Assembly: GCA_949286775.1 (NCBI GenBank)
Contig: CASEDW010000144.1
Span: forward strand, 1 to 7,275
Direction: 5' to 3'
DNA length: 7,275 nucleotides
Source: an uncultured Eubacteriales bacterium
GTDB lineage: Bacteria > Bacillota > Clostridia > Lachnospirales > Lachnospiraceae
The notes beneath the pieces are model-generated. The model saw only the letters and a program-made list of their open reading frames with translations, did no database searches and was not told where the DNA came from. A program made the position numbers and the translations under genes. Below, piece after piece: positions 1 through 5,647 of this stretch (within the stretch, counting starts at the first letter, position 1; every line of letters starts with the position of its first letter).

Positions 1-476
1 CCAAGCGCTCTTAGAGTATTCGAGAAAAAATTATATATAAAAGTAAAAATCAGTCCCACAAACACTATGCGCAGATAAATGGCGGCGTCATGGATTATAT
101 CCTGAGGCACCTGCAGAAGATTTAAAAGAGGATAAGCGAACACTATAAGCAAAATCGCTACAACAGCCGCGAACACAAGTCCTCCTAAAAGGGTAGTACT
201 TATCTGACGTTCAAGATGTTCATATTTTTTAGCTCCATACTGTGTGCTCATCAGGATACCGGCGCCCATGCACATACCGCTTATAAACAATATGATCATA
301 TTCATGACAGGTCCGGCTGTTCCGACCGCCGCCAGAGCATCATCTCCGACGAACTGTCCGACTATCACGGAATCAGCCGCGTTATATGTAAGCTGAAAAA
401 GATTTCCCAGCACCAGCGGAACCGCAAACGCAGTAAGCTGCGGAATTATCTTTCCCTTAGTCATATCTGTCGTCAT
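1..476 (-). CDS. MATE-family multidrug/cation efflux transporter, N-terminal part
   Basis: This is an inner-membrane antiporter of the MATE family, which exports organic cations, drugs or metabolites in exchange for Na+ or H+. Only the first 158 residues lie in the window; the rest runs off the left edge (full members are about 450 residues). The start is the ATG at 476-474, preceded by GGAGA at 488-484 with 7 nt spacing. The family pattern is clear: KGKIIPQLTAFAVPLVLGNL at residues 7-26 leads into helix 1, then YNAADSVIVGQFVGDDALAAVG (residues 31-52), the typical MATE loop, then a second helix (about 56-78) ending in the STQYGAKK segment (77-84), a third helix (about 93-116), and LRIVFVGLIFTFIYN (135-149). 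It follows the DUF6198 gene by 50 nt on the same strand, so the two are probably co-transcribed. The substrate cannot be read from the sequence. The frame is intact as far as visible. Confidence 0.9.
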   Translation of the reverse strand, partial: MTTDMTKGKIIPQLTAFAVPLVLGNLFQLTYNAADSVIVGQFVGDDALAAVGTAGPVMNMIILFISGMCMGAGILMSTQYGAKKYEHLERQISTTLLGGLVFAAVVAILLIVFAYPLLNLLQVPQDIIHDAAIYLRIVFVGLIFTFIYNFFSNTLRAL

Positions 477-526
477 AATATCATCTCCAAATTTGATTTT
501 TTATCTGATGCTTACATCCTACAGAT

Positions 527-1168
527 TTATAATTTCCACCCCTTGTACAGCTTTCCGAACTGTTTTGCTATCTGACCGACAAGAAGAGCCGCCGCCACCG
601 TTCCTTCACGCACGCCCTGAAGCCCGCCTGTAAAAATAAATGATAAAATACAGGCTGTAGCTACAAGCGTAACGTCAAAAACAACTTTCATATTTCCGAA
701 CTTTACTTTAGGACACACCTGGCATACCGCAAGAACTACACCTTCTCCGGCAAGAACTATAGCCTTGGATTTTACCTCGAGACTTACTCCGAATCCTACG
801 AGCAAAATTCCAATGGCGCACAACACCCACTGCTGCAAATAATTATCATAATTTATACCCTGTACCGCCCACACTGCAAAATCCGTAAGATATCCGAAGA
901 AAATAGCGACAGGCAGCTGCATGAGCTGAATCAATTCATACTTTTTTCTGAGTATCAGTATCTGTATAACTATAAATACAACGTGCATGATTATTGTTAC
1001 TGTACCAACTGTTAAAGGCGCAAACAGGCTGATCACATAAGGCACGCTCGAAATAGGCGACGTTCCGAGACTTGCCCTGATGGAAAAGGCGATACCGAAC
1101 GCCATAATCGATAGACCGATTAAAAGGACGATGTACCGCTTTAAAATGTTAATTGCTGAACTTTTCAT
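527..1168 (-). CDS. DUF6198 / YczE-YyaS-YitT-like integral membrane protein
   Basis: A 213-residue polytopic membrane protein of unknown biochemical role, resembling the YczE/YyaS/YitT group now called DUF6198. Hydrophobic segments lie at about residues 12-30, 53-73, 79-102, 114-132, 137-150, 161-179 and 190-204. Recognisable family marks are ASLGTSPISSVPY (32-44) after the first helix, GEG (141-143), KFGNMKVVFDV (156-166) and REGTVAAALLVGQIAKQF (187-204). Length is normal. The start at 1168 is the only ATG that opens this frame, but the Shine-Dalgarno AAGGGG (1186-1181) is 12 nt away, while an out-of-frame ATG at 1175 has better spacing (see findings). The gene precedes the MATE transporter with a 50-nt gap and no visible terminator between them, which suggests a shared transcript; a transport or regulatory partnership is only inference. 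Naming is by family resemblance seen by eye. Confidence 0.82.
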   Translation of the reverse strand: MKSSAINILKRYIVLLIGLSIMAFGIAFSIRASLGTSPISSVPYVISLFAPLTVGTVTIIMHVVFIVIQILILRKKYELIQLMQLPVAIFFGYLTDFAVWAVQGINYDNYLQQWVLCAIGILLVGFGVSLEVKSKAIVLAGEGVVLAVCQVCPKVKFGNMKVVFDVTLVATACILSFIFTGGLQGVREGTVAAALLVGQIAKQFGKLYKGWKL

Positions 1169-1192
1169 TTTTCATTATTTCCCCTTCATCTT

Positions 1193-1222
1193 TTAATATT
1201 TGTCCCTGACGATTTGTGTCCA
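1193..1222 (-). promoter_or_regulatory. possible sigma-A type promoter for the DUF6198-MATE pair
   Basis: Reading the minus strand, TGGACA (1222-1217, one mismatch to TTGACA) is followed after 18 nt by TATTAA (1198-1193, two mismatches to TATAAT), which would start a transcript just before the DUF6198 ribosome binding site at 1186-1181. The -35-like box lies inside the 34-bp repeat copy at 1211-1244, so the repeat edge may supply the promoter. The match is modest and the short leader is tight; this is inference only. Confidence 0.25.
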
Positions 1223-1244
1223 TTTGTCCCTTGACTCATCACAT
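1211..1244. repeat. 34-bp direct repeat, copy 1
   Basis: This 34-bp segment starts GATTTGTGTCCATTTGTCCC and ends GACTCATCACAT. It recurs at 1410-1443 with 33 of 34 positions identical (T versus A at position 22). Inside it the motif ATTTGT(G)TCC occurs twice in tandem, and a third ATTTGTCCC lies just outside at 1198-1206. TGACTCAT (1232-1239) is also inverted as ATGAGTCA at 1271-1278. The 345-nt gap between the DUF6198 and alarmone genes (1169-1513) holds no convincing gene; this repeat, its partner, the hairpins between them and a terminator are what it contains. The arrangement looks like one 199-bp unit plus the start of another, or a dispersed element bounded by direct repeats. Confidence 0.85.
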
Positions 1245-1281
1245 AAGTTACCCATTAAACGGAACTTTTTATGAGTCAGCC

Positions 1282-1315
1282 GTGATTTCTACGTGCTACG
1301 CACTCCCGAAATCAC
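1282..1315. repeat. nested inverted repeat inside the repeat unit
   Basis: GTGATTTC (1282-1289) pairs perfectly with GAAATCAC (1308-1315), and inside the 18-nt loop GTGC (1293-1296) pairs with GCAC (1300-1303). The structure lies between the two 34-bp direct repeats. Further right, GACACAAAATCG (1385-1396) pairs with CGATTTGTGTC (1409-1419) apart from one bulged A. No U-tract follows on either strand, so neither is a good terminator. Hairpin-rich, gene-free sequence between direct repeats is typical of REP- or MITE-like intergenic elements, but no terminal inverted repeats or target duplication are apparent. Confidence 0.6.
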
Positions 1316-1409
1316 TAAAAACATTCGGATTTCGCTCATTTTTTTCAAAAATGGCTTCATCCTCATGTTTTAGCGGTCCTCATAGACACAAAATCGTATG
1401 CAAGCATCC

Positions 1410-1443
1410 GATTTGTGTCCATTTGTCCCTAGACTCATCACAT
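1410..1443. repeat. 34-bp direct repeat, copy 2
   Basis: Second copy of the 34-bp repeat, in the same orientation and 199 bp from the first copy, with one substitution. It starts inside the right arm of an imperfect hairpin (1385-1419) and ends 27 bp before the T-tract of the alarmone gene terminator. The tandem ATTTGTGTCC-ATTTGTCCC core is fully kept. Confidence 0.85.
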
Positions 1444-1470
1444 TATAACTCTAATTCACTAAAATGCAAA

Positions 1471-1509
1471 AGAAAAGAAAAAGAGACGCTTCAAAAAGAA
1501 ACGTCCCTC
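1471..1509 (-). terminator. intrinsic terminator of the alarmone synthetase gene
   Basis: On the minus strand GAGGGACGTTTC (1509-1498) pairs with GAAGCGTCTC (1492-1483) around a five-base TTTTT loop, giving about 10 base pairs with two G-U pairs, then runs into TTTTTCTTTTCT (1482-1471). The hairpin begins 4 nt after the stop codon at 1516-1514. This is a canonical Rho-independent terminator. On the plus strand the stem is followed by GTTTTTATT, so it could act both ways, but there is no plus-strand gene upstream of it. Confidence 0.85.
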
Positions 1510-1513
1510 GTTT

Positions 1514-2203
1514 TTATTCCACAAGGTGCTGCAGATTCTGCATTCTCTGATCAAGCATAGCGCCTATCTGCGCGCATTCGCAAAGTTCGCTTACTATCCT
1601 GTCGTGCTGTTCCGGCGTCCTTTCTTTTTTATACATCAGCTTATGCTCCAGGCTCGCCCACAAATCCATCGCGATGGTTCTGATCTGAACCTCTACCTTC
1701 ATCCTTCTCGTTTCATTTTTCAGAAATATCGGAACCTCAACTATCAGATGAAGGCTCCTGTAACCGTTTGGCTTCGGATTTTCTATATAATCCTTTCTCT
1801 TAATGAGTTTTATATCATCCTGCCTTAAAAGGCTCTCCTCAAGTTTGTAGACGTCTTCCTGAAATGAACAGATAACGCGGACTCCTGCAATATCGTTGAT
1901 ATTTTCTTCTATCGCCGCGATATTAAAGTCCACCCCTCTGTCCCTTACTTTTCTGACGAGAGACTCCATCGATTTCAGCCTTGTTTTGATCGACTCTATG
2001 GGATTATTGTCGTATTCAAGAGAAAGCTGCTCGTTGAGAACCTTAAACTTTGTTTCAATCTCCATCATCGCGCAGGTATATCTCGAATACATCTCTTCGA
2101 TCGGTTTTATATTCTTTTTTGTAAAATCTAAAACATCATCTGAAAAAATGTTTTTTCTTATAATATCAACGACATTGCTGTCTGAAAGAATAAAATTATT
2201 CAT
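1514..2203 (-). CDS. relP: small alarmone synthetase, RelP/YwaC type ((p)ppGpp synthetase)
   Basis: A 229-residue cytoplasmic GTP pyrophosphokinase that transfers pyrophosphate from ATP to GDP or GTP to make (p)ppGpp. It is a synthetase-only protein: there is no HD hydrolase domain and no TGS or ACT region, and the length fits small alarmone synthetases (about 210-230). The RelA/SpoT synthetase core spans about residues 50-200: NPIESIKTRLKS (67-78), NDIAGVRVICSF (103-114) with D104, KRKDYIENPKPNGYRSLHLI (135-154), VEVQIRTIAMDLWASLEHK (170-188) with catalytic-type E171, and YKK (191-193). PKPNGYRSLHLI and IRTIAMDxWASLEHK resemble B. subtilis YwaC more than YjbM/RelQ; that assignment is from memory of the families. 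The start at 2203 has an in-frame TAA two codons upstream and AAAGGAG (ending 2218) at an unusually long 14-nt spacing. It has its own promoter (2237-2245) and terminator (1471-1509), so it is probably monocistronic, and it is divergent from the por operon. Confidence 0.92.
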   Translation of the reverse strand: MNNFILSDSNVVDIIRKNIFSDDVLDFTKKNIKPIEEMYSRYTCAMMEIETKFKVLNEQLSLEYDNNPIESIKTRLKSMESLVRKVRDRGVDFNIAAIEENINDIAGVRVICSFQEDVYKLEESLLRQDDIKLIKRKDYIENPKPNGYRSLHLIVEVPIFLKNETRRMKVEVQIRTIAMDLWASLEHKLMYKKERTPEQHDRIVSELCECAQIGAMLDQRMQNLQHLVE

Positions 2204-2236
2204 GTTTATTTATATATCTCCTTTCGTTACTTCCGC

Positions 2237-2245
2237 ATTATACCA
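2237..2245 (-). promoter_or_regulatory. extended -10 promoter of the alarmone synthetase gene
   Basis: The minus strand reads TGGTATAAT (2245-2237), a perfect TATAAT with the TGn extension, about 33 nt upstream of the start codon. No good TTGACA box lies at 16-18 nt upstream, as is usual for extended -10 promoters. Transcription would start near 2230, leaving a leader of about 27 nt that includes the ribosome binding site. Confidence 0.65.
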
Positions 2246-2355
2246 TAAATATTGCTCTAAAATATTAAGAATTGATTAAAGAATTTATTTTTCTTATATT
2301 TCTGTTTACGCAAAATATTTTTCTATTTTCCTTTATTTAAACAAAATTTTTCCTT

Positions 2356-2379
2356 ATTTTCCCGAAAATCTGTTTTCGG
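2356..2379. promoter_or_regulatory. overlapping inverted repeats upstream of por, candidate operator
   Basis: Three alternating half-sites are stacked here: ATTTTC (2356-2361), two bases, GAAAAT (2364-2369), and then TTTTCGG (2373-2379), which pairs with CCGAAAA (2362-2368) over a 4-nt loop. The block ends 3 nt before the -35 box of the por promoter and is surrounded by AT-rich sequence. The first pair resembles a CodY box (AATTTTCWGAAAATT) but has one extra central base. No U-tract follows on either strand, so it is not a clear terminator. A regulator site is inference. Confidence 0.35.
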
Positions 2380-2382
2380 CAA

Positions 2383-2411
2383 TTGACATTCTTCTGTATA
2401 TTTTATAGTAT
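2383..2411 (+). promoter_or_regulatory. promoter of the porGDAB operon
   Basis: A perfect TTGACA (2383-2388) is followed after 17 nt by TAGTAT (2406-2411); TATAGT (2404-2409, one mismatch to TATAAT) at 15 nt is an alternative -10. Transcription would start near 2418, giving a leader of about 55 nt before porG. The TATAGT motif recurs at 2419-2424. The stretch from 2270 to 2470 is strongly AT-rich, which is normal for a divergent promoter region. Confidence 0.6.
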
Positions 2412-2473
2412 CAGTTTCTATAGTCTAAATAAAAAAGTATTTCAAGTAATTTTATAAGAAAGAGGAATCAATT

Positions 2474-3049
2474 ATGAGCGATATGATAGAAATCCGCTGG
2501 CACGGCCGCGGCGGTCAGGGAGCCAAAACAGCAAGTCTCCTGCTTGCCGACGCCGCTTTTATGGCCGGACAGTATGTCCAGTCATTTCCGGAATACGGAC
2601 CTGAAAGATCAGGCGCGCCGATTACGGCATACAATAGAATTTCATCTGAACGCTGCTCTATACATTCGAATATTTATTATCCTGATTATGTTGCGGTTGT
2701 AGACGAAACTCTTCTCGAATCTGTTGACGTTACGTCCGGTCTTAAAGAAGATGGAGCGATTATAATAAATTCAGAAAAAGATCCGAAGGAGCTCCGTCCG
2801 TACTTAAACGGATACAAAGGAAGAGTATTTACAATTGCCGCAGGACACATCTCAAGAAAACATCTCGGAGCGTATTTTCCAAATACTCCGATGCTTGCCG
2901 CTGTAGTCGCTGTGAGCAAATGCGTCGATCCTGAGGAATTTCTCAAAAACATGAGAGAATCATACAGTCACAAATTCGCGAATAAACCGCAGGTAGTCGA
3001 AGGAAACTTAAAATGCCTCGCGGACGCTATGAAGGAGGTCAGAGAATAA
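2474..3049 (+). CDS. porG: pyruvate:ferredoxin oxidoreductase subunit gamma
   Basis: The 191-residue gamma subunit (also called PorC) of the four-subunit pyruvate:ferredoxin oxidoreductase, a cytoplasmic enzyme that converts pyruvate and CoA to acetyl-CoA, CO2 and reduced ferredoxin. The gamma domain belongs to the 2-oxoacid:acceptor oxidoreductase gamma family and contributes to CoA binding. Visible marks are RWHGRGGQGAKTAS (residues 8-21), the family's glycine-rich opening, FPEYGPERSGAP (38-49), and NTPMLAAVVAV near residue 140. Its length matches the Thermotoga and Pyrococcus type (about 190). The start ATG follows AGAGGA (2461-2466) with 7 nt spacing. It is the first gene of the operon, and its TAA shares one base with the porD start (TAATG). 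Substrate choice (pyruvate rather than 2-ketoisovalerate) rests mainly on the alpha and beta partners. Confidence 0.93.
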   Translation: MSDMIEIRWHGRGGQGAKTASLLLADAAFMAGQYVQSFPEYGPERSGAPITAYNRISSERCSIHSNIYYPDYVAVVDETLLESVDVTSGLKEDGAIIINSEKDPKELRPYLNGYKGRVFTIAAGHISRKHLGAYFPNTPMLAAVVAVSKCVDPEEFLKNMRESYSHKFANKPQVVEGNLKCLADAMKEVRE

Positions 3050-3351
3050 TGTACAGAAAAGCCGAAGATATATTGGAAACCTCGCCATGGCAGGAGCTTA
3101 CCACAGGCTGCGAAATATATGAAGGCGGTACTTCAAGACTTGTAAAAACAGGCGAATGGCGCTCCATGATTCCGTCATGGGACGAATCAAAATGTAAACA
3201 GTGTCTTCTCTGCACGCCTTTCTGCCCCGACTCTTCTATTCCGGTAACAGACGGAAAGAGATCTGATTTTGACTTCGATCACTGCAAAGGCTGCGGAATC
3301 TGTTATAAGGTATGCCCGTTTGGAGCAATTGACTGGAAGGAGGTAGAATGA
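3049..3351 (+). CDS. porD: pyruvate:ferredoxin oxidoreductase subunit delta (2x[4Fe-4S] ferredoxin-like)
   Basis: The 100-residue delta subunit carries electrons from the catalytic beta subunit to external ferredoxin. It has two bacterial ferredoxin motifs: C49-x2-C52-x2-C55-x3-C59-P and C79-x2-C82-x2-C85-x3-C89-P, each expected to bind a [4Fe-4S] cluster. The N-terminal 45 residues, including MIPSWDESKC just before the first motif, fit the PorD family. I start at the ATG at 3049 because AAGGAGG (3032-3038) stands 10 nt upstream, the same spacing as in porA and porB; an in-frame ATG at 3013 would overlap porG by 37 nt without a good site and add residues unlike the family. The start overlaps the porG stop by one base, so translation is probably coupled. 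An extra C21 is present and probably not a cluster ligand. Confidence 0.93.
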   Translation: MYRKAEDILETSPWQELTTGCEIYEGGTSRLVKTGEWRSMIPSWDESKCKQCLLCTPFCPDSSIPVTDGKRSDFDFDHCKGCGICYKVCPFGAIDWKEVE

Positions 3352-3353
3352 TC

Positions 3354-4553
3354 ATGAGCAAAAGAGACAGACTTTCCGGAAATGAAGCCATCGCGACTGC
3401 AATGCGCCAGATTAATCCCGACGTATTCGCGATGTTTCCTATAACTCCATCTACCGAAATCCCTCAGTATTTCGCCCAGTATGTAGCGGACGGAAAAGTT
3501 GATACTGAATTTATCTGTGTGGAAAGCGAACATTCCTCCCTTTCAGCATGTATAGGAGCTGAAGCGGCGGGCTGCCGCGCTATCTCCGCCACATCGTCAG
3601 CGGGACTTGCCTATATGAGCGAAGTTCTCTATGTGGCTGCTTCATGCCGACTTCCTATAGTGCTGGCAGTCGCTTGTCGAGCGCTTACAGGACCTATAAA
3701 CATCAACCACGACTATTCAGACTCAATGTCTGTAAGAGATTCAGGCTTCATACAGATTTACGCTGAAAACAATCAGGAAGCATACGACAATTATCTGCAG
3801 GCTCACCGCATCGGCGAGACTCCTGACGTCCGTCTTCCGGTTATGATATGCGAAGACGGTTTTATCACTTCACATGCCCTTGAAAACATCGAACTTGAAG
3901 ATGACGATGCGGTTAAAGCATTTGTAGGTGAATACAAACCTGAAAACTACCTTTTAAAACACGAAAATCCACTGGCTGTCGGTCCTTACGGAACATCACC
4001 TTTCTATATGGAAGCTCGTGTCGCGCAGGCAGAAGCGATGAAAAACGCTAAACGCGCAATCCTTGACGTCGCGGCTGATTTTGAAAAAACTTTCGGACGC
4101 AAATACGGATTTTTCGAAGAATACAAAATGGAAGACGCAGAACGCGCCTTAGTCATCATGGGTTCATCGGCAGGAACCGCGAAAGCTGCCGTAGACGAAC
4201 TTCGTGAAAACGGCGAAAAAGTAGGCCTTATCAAAATCCGCGTTTTCAGACCATTCCCGGGTGAAGAACTTGCAGAAGCTCTTAAGAACTGCAAAGCAGT
4301 AGCCGTAATGGACAAGAGCGAAGGTTTTTCATCGATGGGAGGACCTTTGTTTGCTGAAACAGCTTCAGCCTGCGTCAACCTTGAAAACATACCGAAAATG
4401 ATAGATATCGTATATGGCCTCGGCGGACGAGACTTTACTGTGGATCACACGAAACGTGTATTCGCAAGACTTGAAAAAATCGTAAAGACAGGCGAAACAG
4501 GCCCTGTTTACTCACACTTCGGTCAGAGAGATTTAAGAGAGGAGGTACAGTGA
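3354..4553 (+). CDS. porA: pyruvate:ferredoxin oxidoreductase subunit alpha
   Basis: The 399-residue alpha subunit holds the pyrimidine-side domain for thiamine diphosphate and a transketolase C-terminal-like domain. Visible marks are FPITPSTEIP (28-37), VESEHSSLSACIGAEAAG (56-73), TSSAGL (80-85), then RALTGPININHDYSD (109-123) and RDSGFIQIYAENNQEAYD (128-145), the last strongly of the PorA type. The Thr of PITPST and the Arg of CRAL occupy the places of the pyruvate-contacting Thr31 and Arg114 of Desulfovibrio PFOR (family knowledge, alignment by eye). The C-terminal domain includes KIRVFRPFPGEEL near residue 296. I choose the ATG at 3354, 10 nt after AAGGAGG (3337-3343), over the ATG at 3348 that overlaps the porD stop with only 4 nt spacing and would add two residues. 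The start lies 2 nt after the porD stop. Length is as expected for the family. Confidence 0.93.
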   Translation: MSKRDRLSGNEAIATAMRQINPDVFAMFPITPSTEIPQYFAQYVADGKVDTEFICVESEHSSLSACIGAEAAGCRAISATSSAGLAYMSEVLYVAASCRLPIVLAVACRALTGPININHDYSDSMSVRDSGFIQIYAENNQEAYDNYLQAHRIGETPDVRLPVMICEDGFITSHALENIELEDDDAVKAFVGEYKPENYLLKHENPLAVGPYGTSPFYMEARVAQAEAMKNAKRAILDVAADFEKTFGRKYGFFEEYKMEDAERALVIMGSSAGTAKAAVDELRENGEKVGLIKIRVFRPFPGEELAEALKNCKAVAVMDKSEGFSSMGGPLFAETASACVNLENIPKMIDIVYGLGGRDFTVDHTKRVFARLEKIVKTGETGPVYSHFGQRDLREEVQ

Positions 4554-4555
4554 TC

Positions 4556-5485
4556 ATGGCGTACAATTTAAAGAAAGAAATGAGCAAGCCGGAGCGTTTT
4601 GAAGCCGGACATCGTCTCTGCGCGGGATGCGGCGCCGGTATCACATGCCGTGCCATGATGCGCGCCCTCGAGCCTGAGGACAAAGCGGTAATCTGCAACG
4701 CCACATCATGTCTCGAGGTTTCATCCTTTACATATCCGAATACAGCCTGGATGGATTCATATATTCATATCGCCTTCGAAAACACTTCGGCAGTAGCATC
4801 AGGAGTTGAAACCGCTATCAAAGCAATGAAGAAAAAAGGCAAACTCGACGACAACTACAAAGTCATCGCGATCGGAGGCGACGGAGGAACTTATGATATC
4901 GGTTTCCAGTCATTATCAGGAGCTTTAGAGCGCGGTCATGACTACACATACTTCTGTTACGACAATGAAGCCTACATGAACACCGGAACGCAGCGTTCAA
5001 GCGCTACTCCGAGATTCGCCAGCGCCACAACAACTCCCGCAGGAGCTGAATCAGTAGGAAAAAAACAGAATCCTAAAGATCTGACTCAGATAGTCGCCGC
5101 CCACGGCTCTCCATATGTAGCCCAGACGACTATGATAGGAAACTTTAAAGATTTTCATCAGAAAGCTCAAAAGGCCATCTATACGGAGGGCGCGACATTT
5201 GTAAACGTGCTCTGCCCATGTCCGAGAGGCTGGCAATACCCTGCCGAAATGCTGCCTGAAATCTGCCGCCTTGCTGTTGACACCTGCGTATGGCCTATGT
5301 ATGAGATTGAAAACGGCGAATATCATCTGACATATATGCCGAAGAAAAAACTTCCGGTTGAGGAGTTCATGAAAGTACAGGGACGTTTCCGTCACTGCTT
5401 CAAACCCGGCAACGAATGGACTATCGAAGAAGCCCAGAAATATGTCGATATGAAGTGGGAAGAGCTTCTCTCAAAATGTAAGTGA
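4556..5485 (+). CDS. porB: pyruvate:ferredoxin oxidoreductase subunit beta
   Basis: The 309-residue beta subunit binds the diphosphate end of thiamine diphosphate with Mg2+ and one [4Fe-4S] cluster, taking electrons from the hydroxyethyl intermediate. Likely cluster ligands are C22 and C25 (HRLCAGCGAG), C52 (SCLEV), and C220 or C222 (CPCPRGW). The cofactor motif is GDGGTYDIGFQSLSGALERGH (108-128) with D109, completed by CYDNEAYMNTGTQRSSATPR (134-153) with N137. These match PorB closely and distinguish it from 2-oxoglutarate oxidoreductases. The chosen ATG at 4556 lies 10 nt after GGAGG (4541-4545); the GTG at 4550 overlaps the porA stop with 4 nt spacing and would add two residues. The gap to porA is 2 nt. 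It is the last gene of the operon, and after it the next gene is convergent. Confidence 0.94.
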   Translation: MAYNLKKEMSKPERFEAGHRLCAGCGAGITCRAMMRALEPEDKAVICNATSCLEVSSFTYPNTAWMDSYIHIAFENTSAVASGVETAIKAMKKKGKLDDNYKVIAIGGDGGTYDIGFQSLSGALERGHDYTYFCYDNEAYMNTGTQRSSATPRFASATTTPAGAESVGKKQNPKDLTQIVAAHGSPYVAQTTMIGNFKDFHQKAQKAIYTEGATFVNVLCPCPRGWQYPAEMLPEICRLAVDTCVWPMYEIENGEYHLTYMPKKKLPVEEFMKVQGRFRHCFKPGNEWTIEEAQKYVDMKWEELLSKCK

Positions 5486-5525
5486 AGTTACTCAGATAAA
5501 CATCTCTTCAAATTTATGTTAAAAA

Positions 5526-5578
5526 CTCAAATTTCAAAACATTGAGATTACAGGTCTTTCACCTGTCAACTACTCAAT
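5526..5578 (+). other. 3' region of por operon with alternative hairpins
   Basis: ACAGGT (5550-5555) pairs with ACCTGT (5561-5566) over CTTTC, extended across an internal loop by ATTGAG (5541-5546) with CTCAAT (5573-5578). TTGAG (5542-5546) can instead pair with CTCAA (5526-5530). The sequence after the outer stem is only mildly T-rich (TTTCGATGTATTTT). It may form the end of the por transcript but is not a textbook terminator. Nothing coding is seen between 5486 and 5647. Confidence 0.35.
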
Positions 5579-5598
5579 TTCGATGTATTTTCCATTAT

Positions 5599-5632
5599 TT
5601 TTGCCCTGTGGTTTTTATTCCACAGGGCAAAA
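5599..5632. terminator. 13-bp perfect hairpin between convergent genes, probable transcript end
   Basis: TTTTGCCCTGTGG (5599-5611) is the exact inverse of CCACAGGGCAAAA (5620-5632), with an 8-nt loop TTTTTATT. It lies 15 nt beyond the stop of the minus-strand surface gene and 113 nt beyond porB, the right place for a shared terminator. However, T-rich sequence precedes and A-rich sequence follows the stem as read on the plus strand, so a U-tract does not follow the hairpin on either strand. It may stabilise 3' ends or need factor-assisted termination. Confidence 0.5.
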
Positions 5633-5647
5633 TGTTATTATGATGAA

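Noticed and set aside
216..575. 119-residue open frame on the plus strand
   Set aside because: It is antisense to the MATE gene and the intergenic gap, with no domain character.
1216..1560. 114-residue open frame on the plus strand over the repeat region
   Set aside because: It spans both direct repeats, the hairpins and the alarmone gene terminator and runs into the 3' end of that gene; it has no ribosome site and no family resemblance.
2355..2370. CodY box upstream of por
   Set aside because: The half-sites match but are separated by two bases rather than one, so I list it only as a generic candidate operator.
2362..2379. Terminator in the relP-por intergenic region
   Set aside because: The 7-bp stem lacks a U-tract on both strands and no transcript is expected to end there, since both genes fire outward.
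3013..3351. Longer porD start adding MPRGRYEGGQRI
   Set aside because: It would overlap porG by 37 nt, lacks a site of its own, and the added residues are the out-of-frame reading of the porG end; the start at 3049 has AAGGAGG.
3348..3356. Upstream ATG for porA, and likewise the GTG at 4550 for porB
   Set aside because: Spacing of 4 nt from the ribosome site is poor compared with 10 nt for the ATGs at 3354 and 4556; only two residues are at stake.
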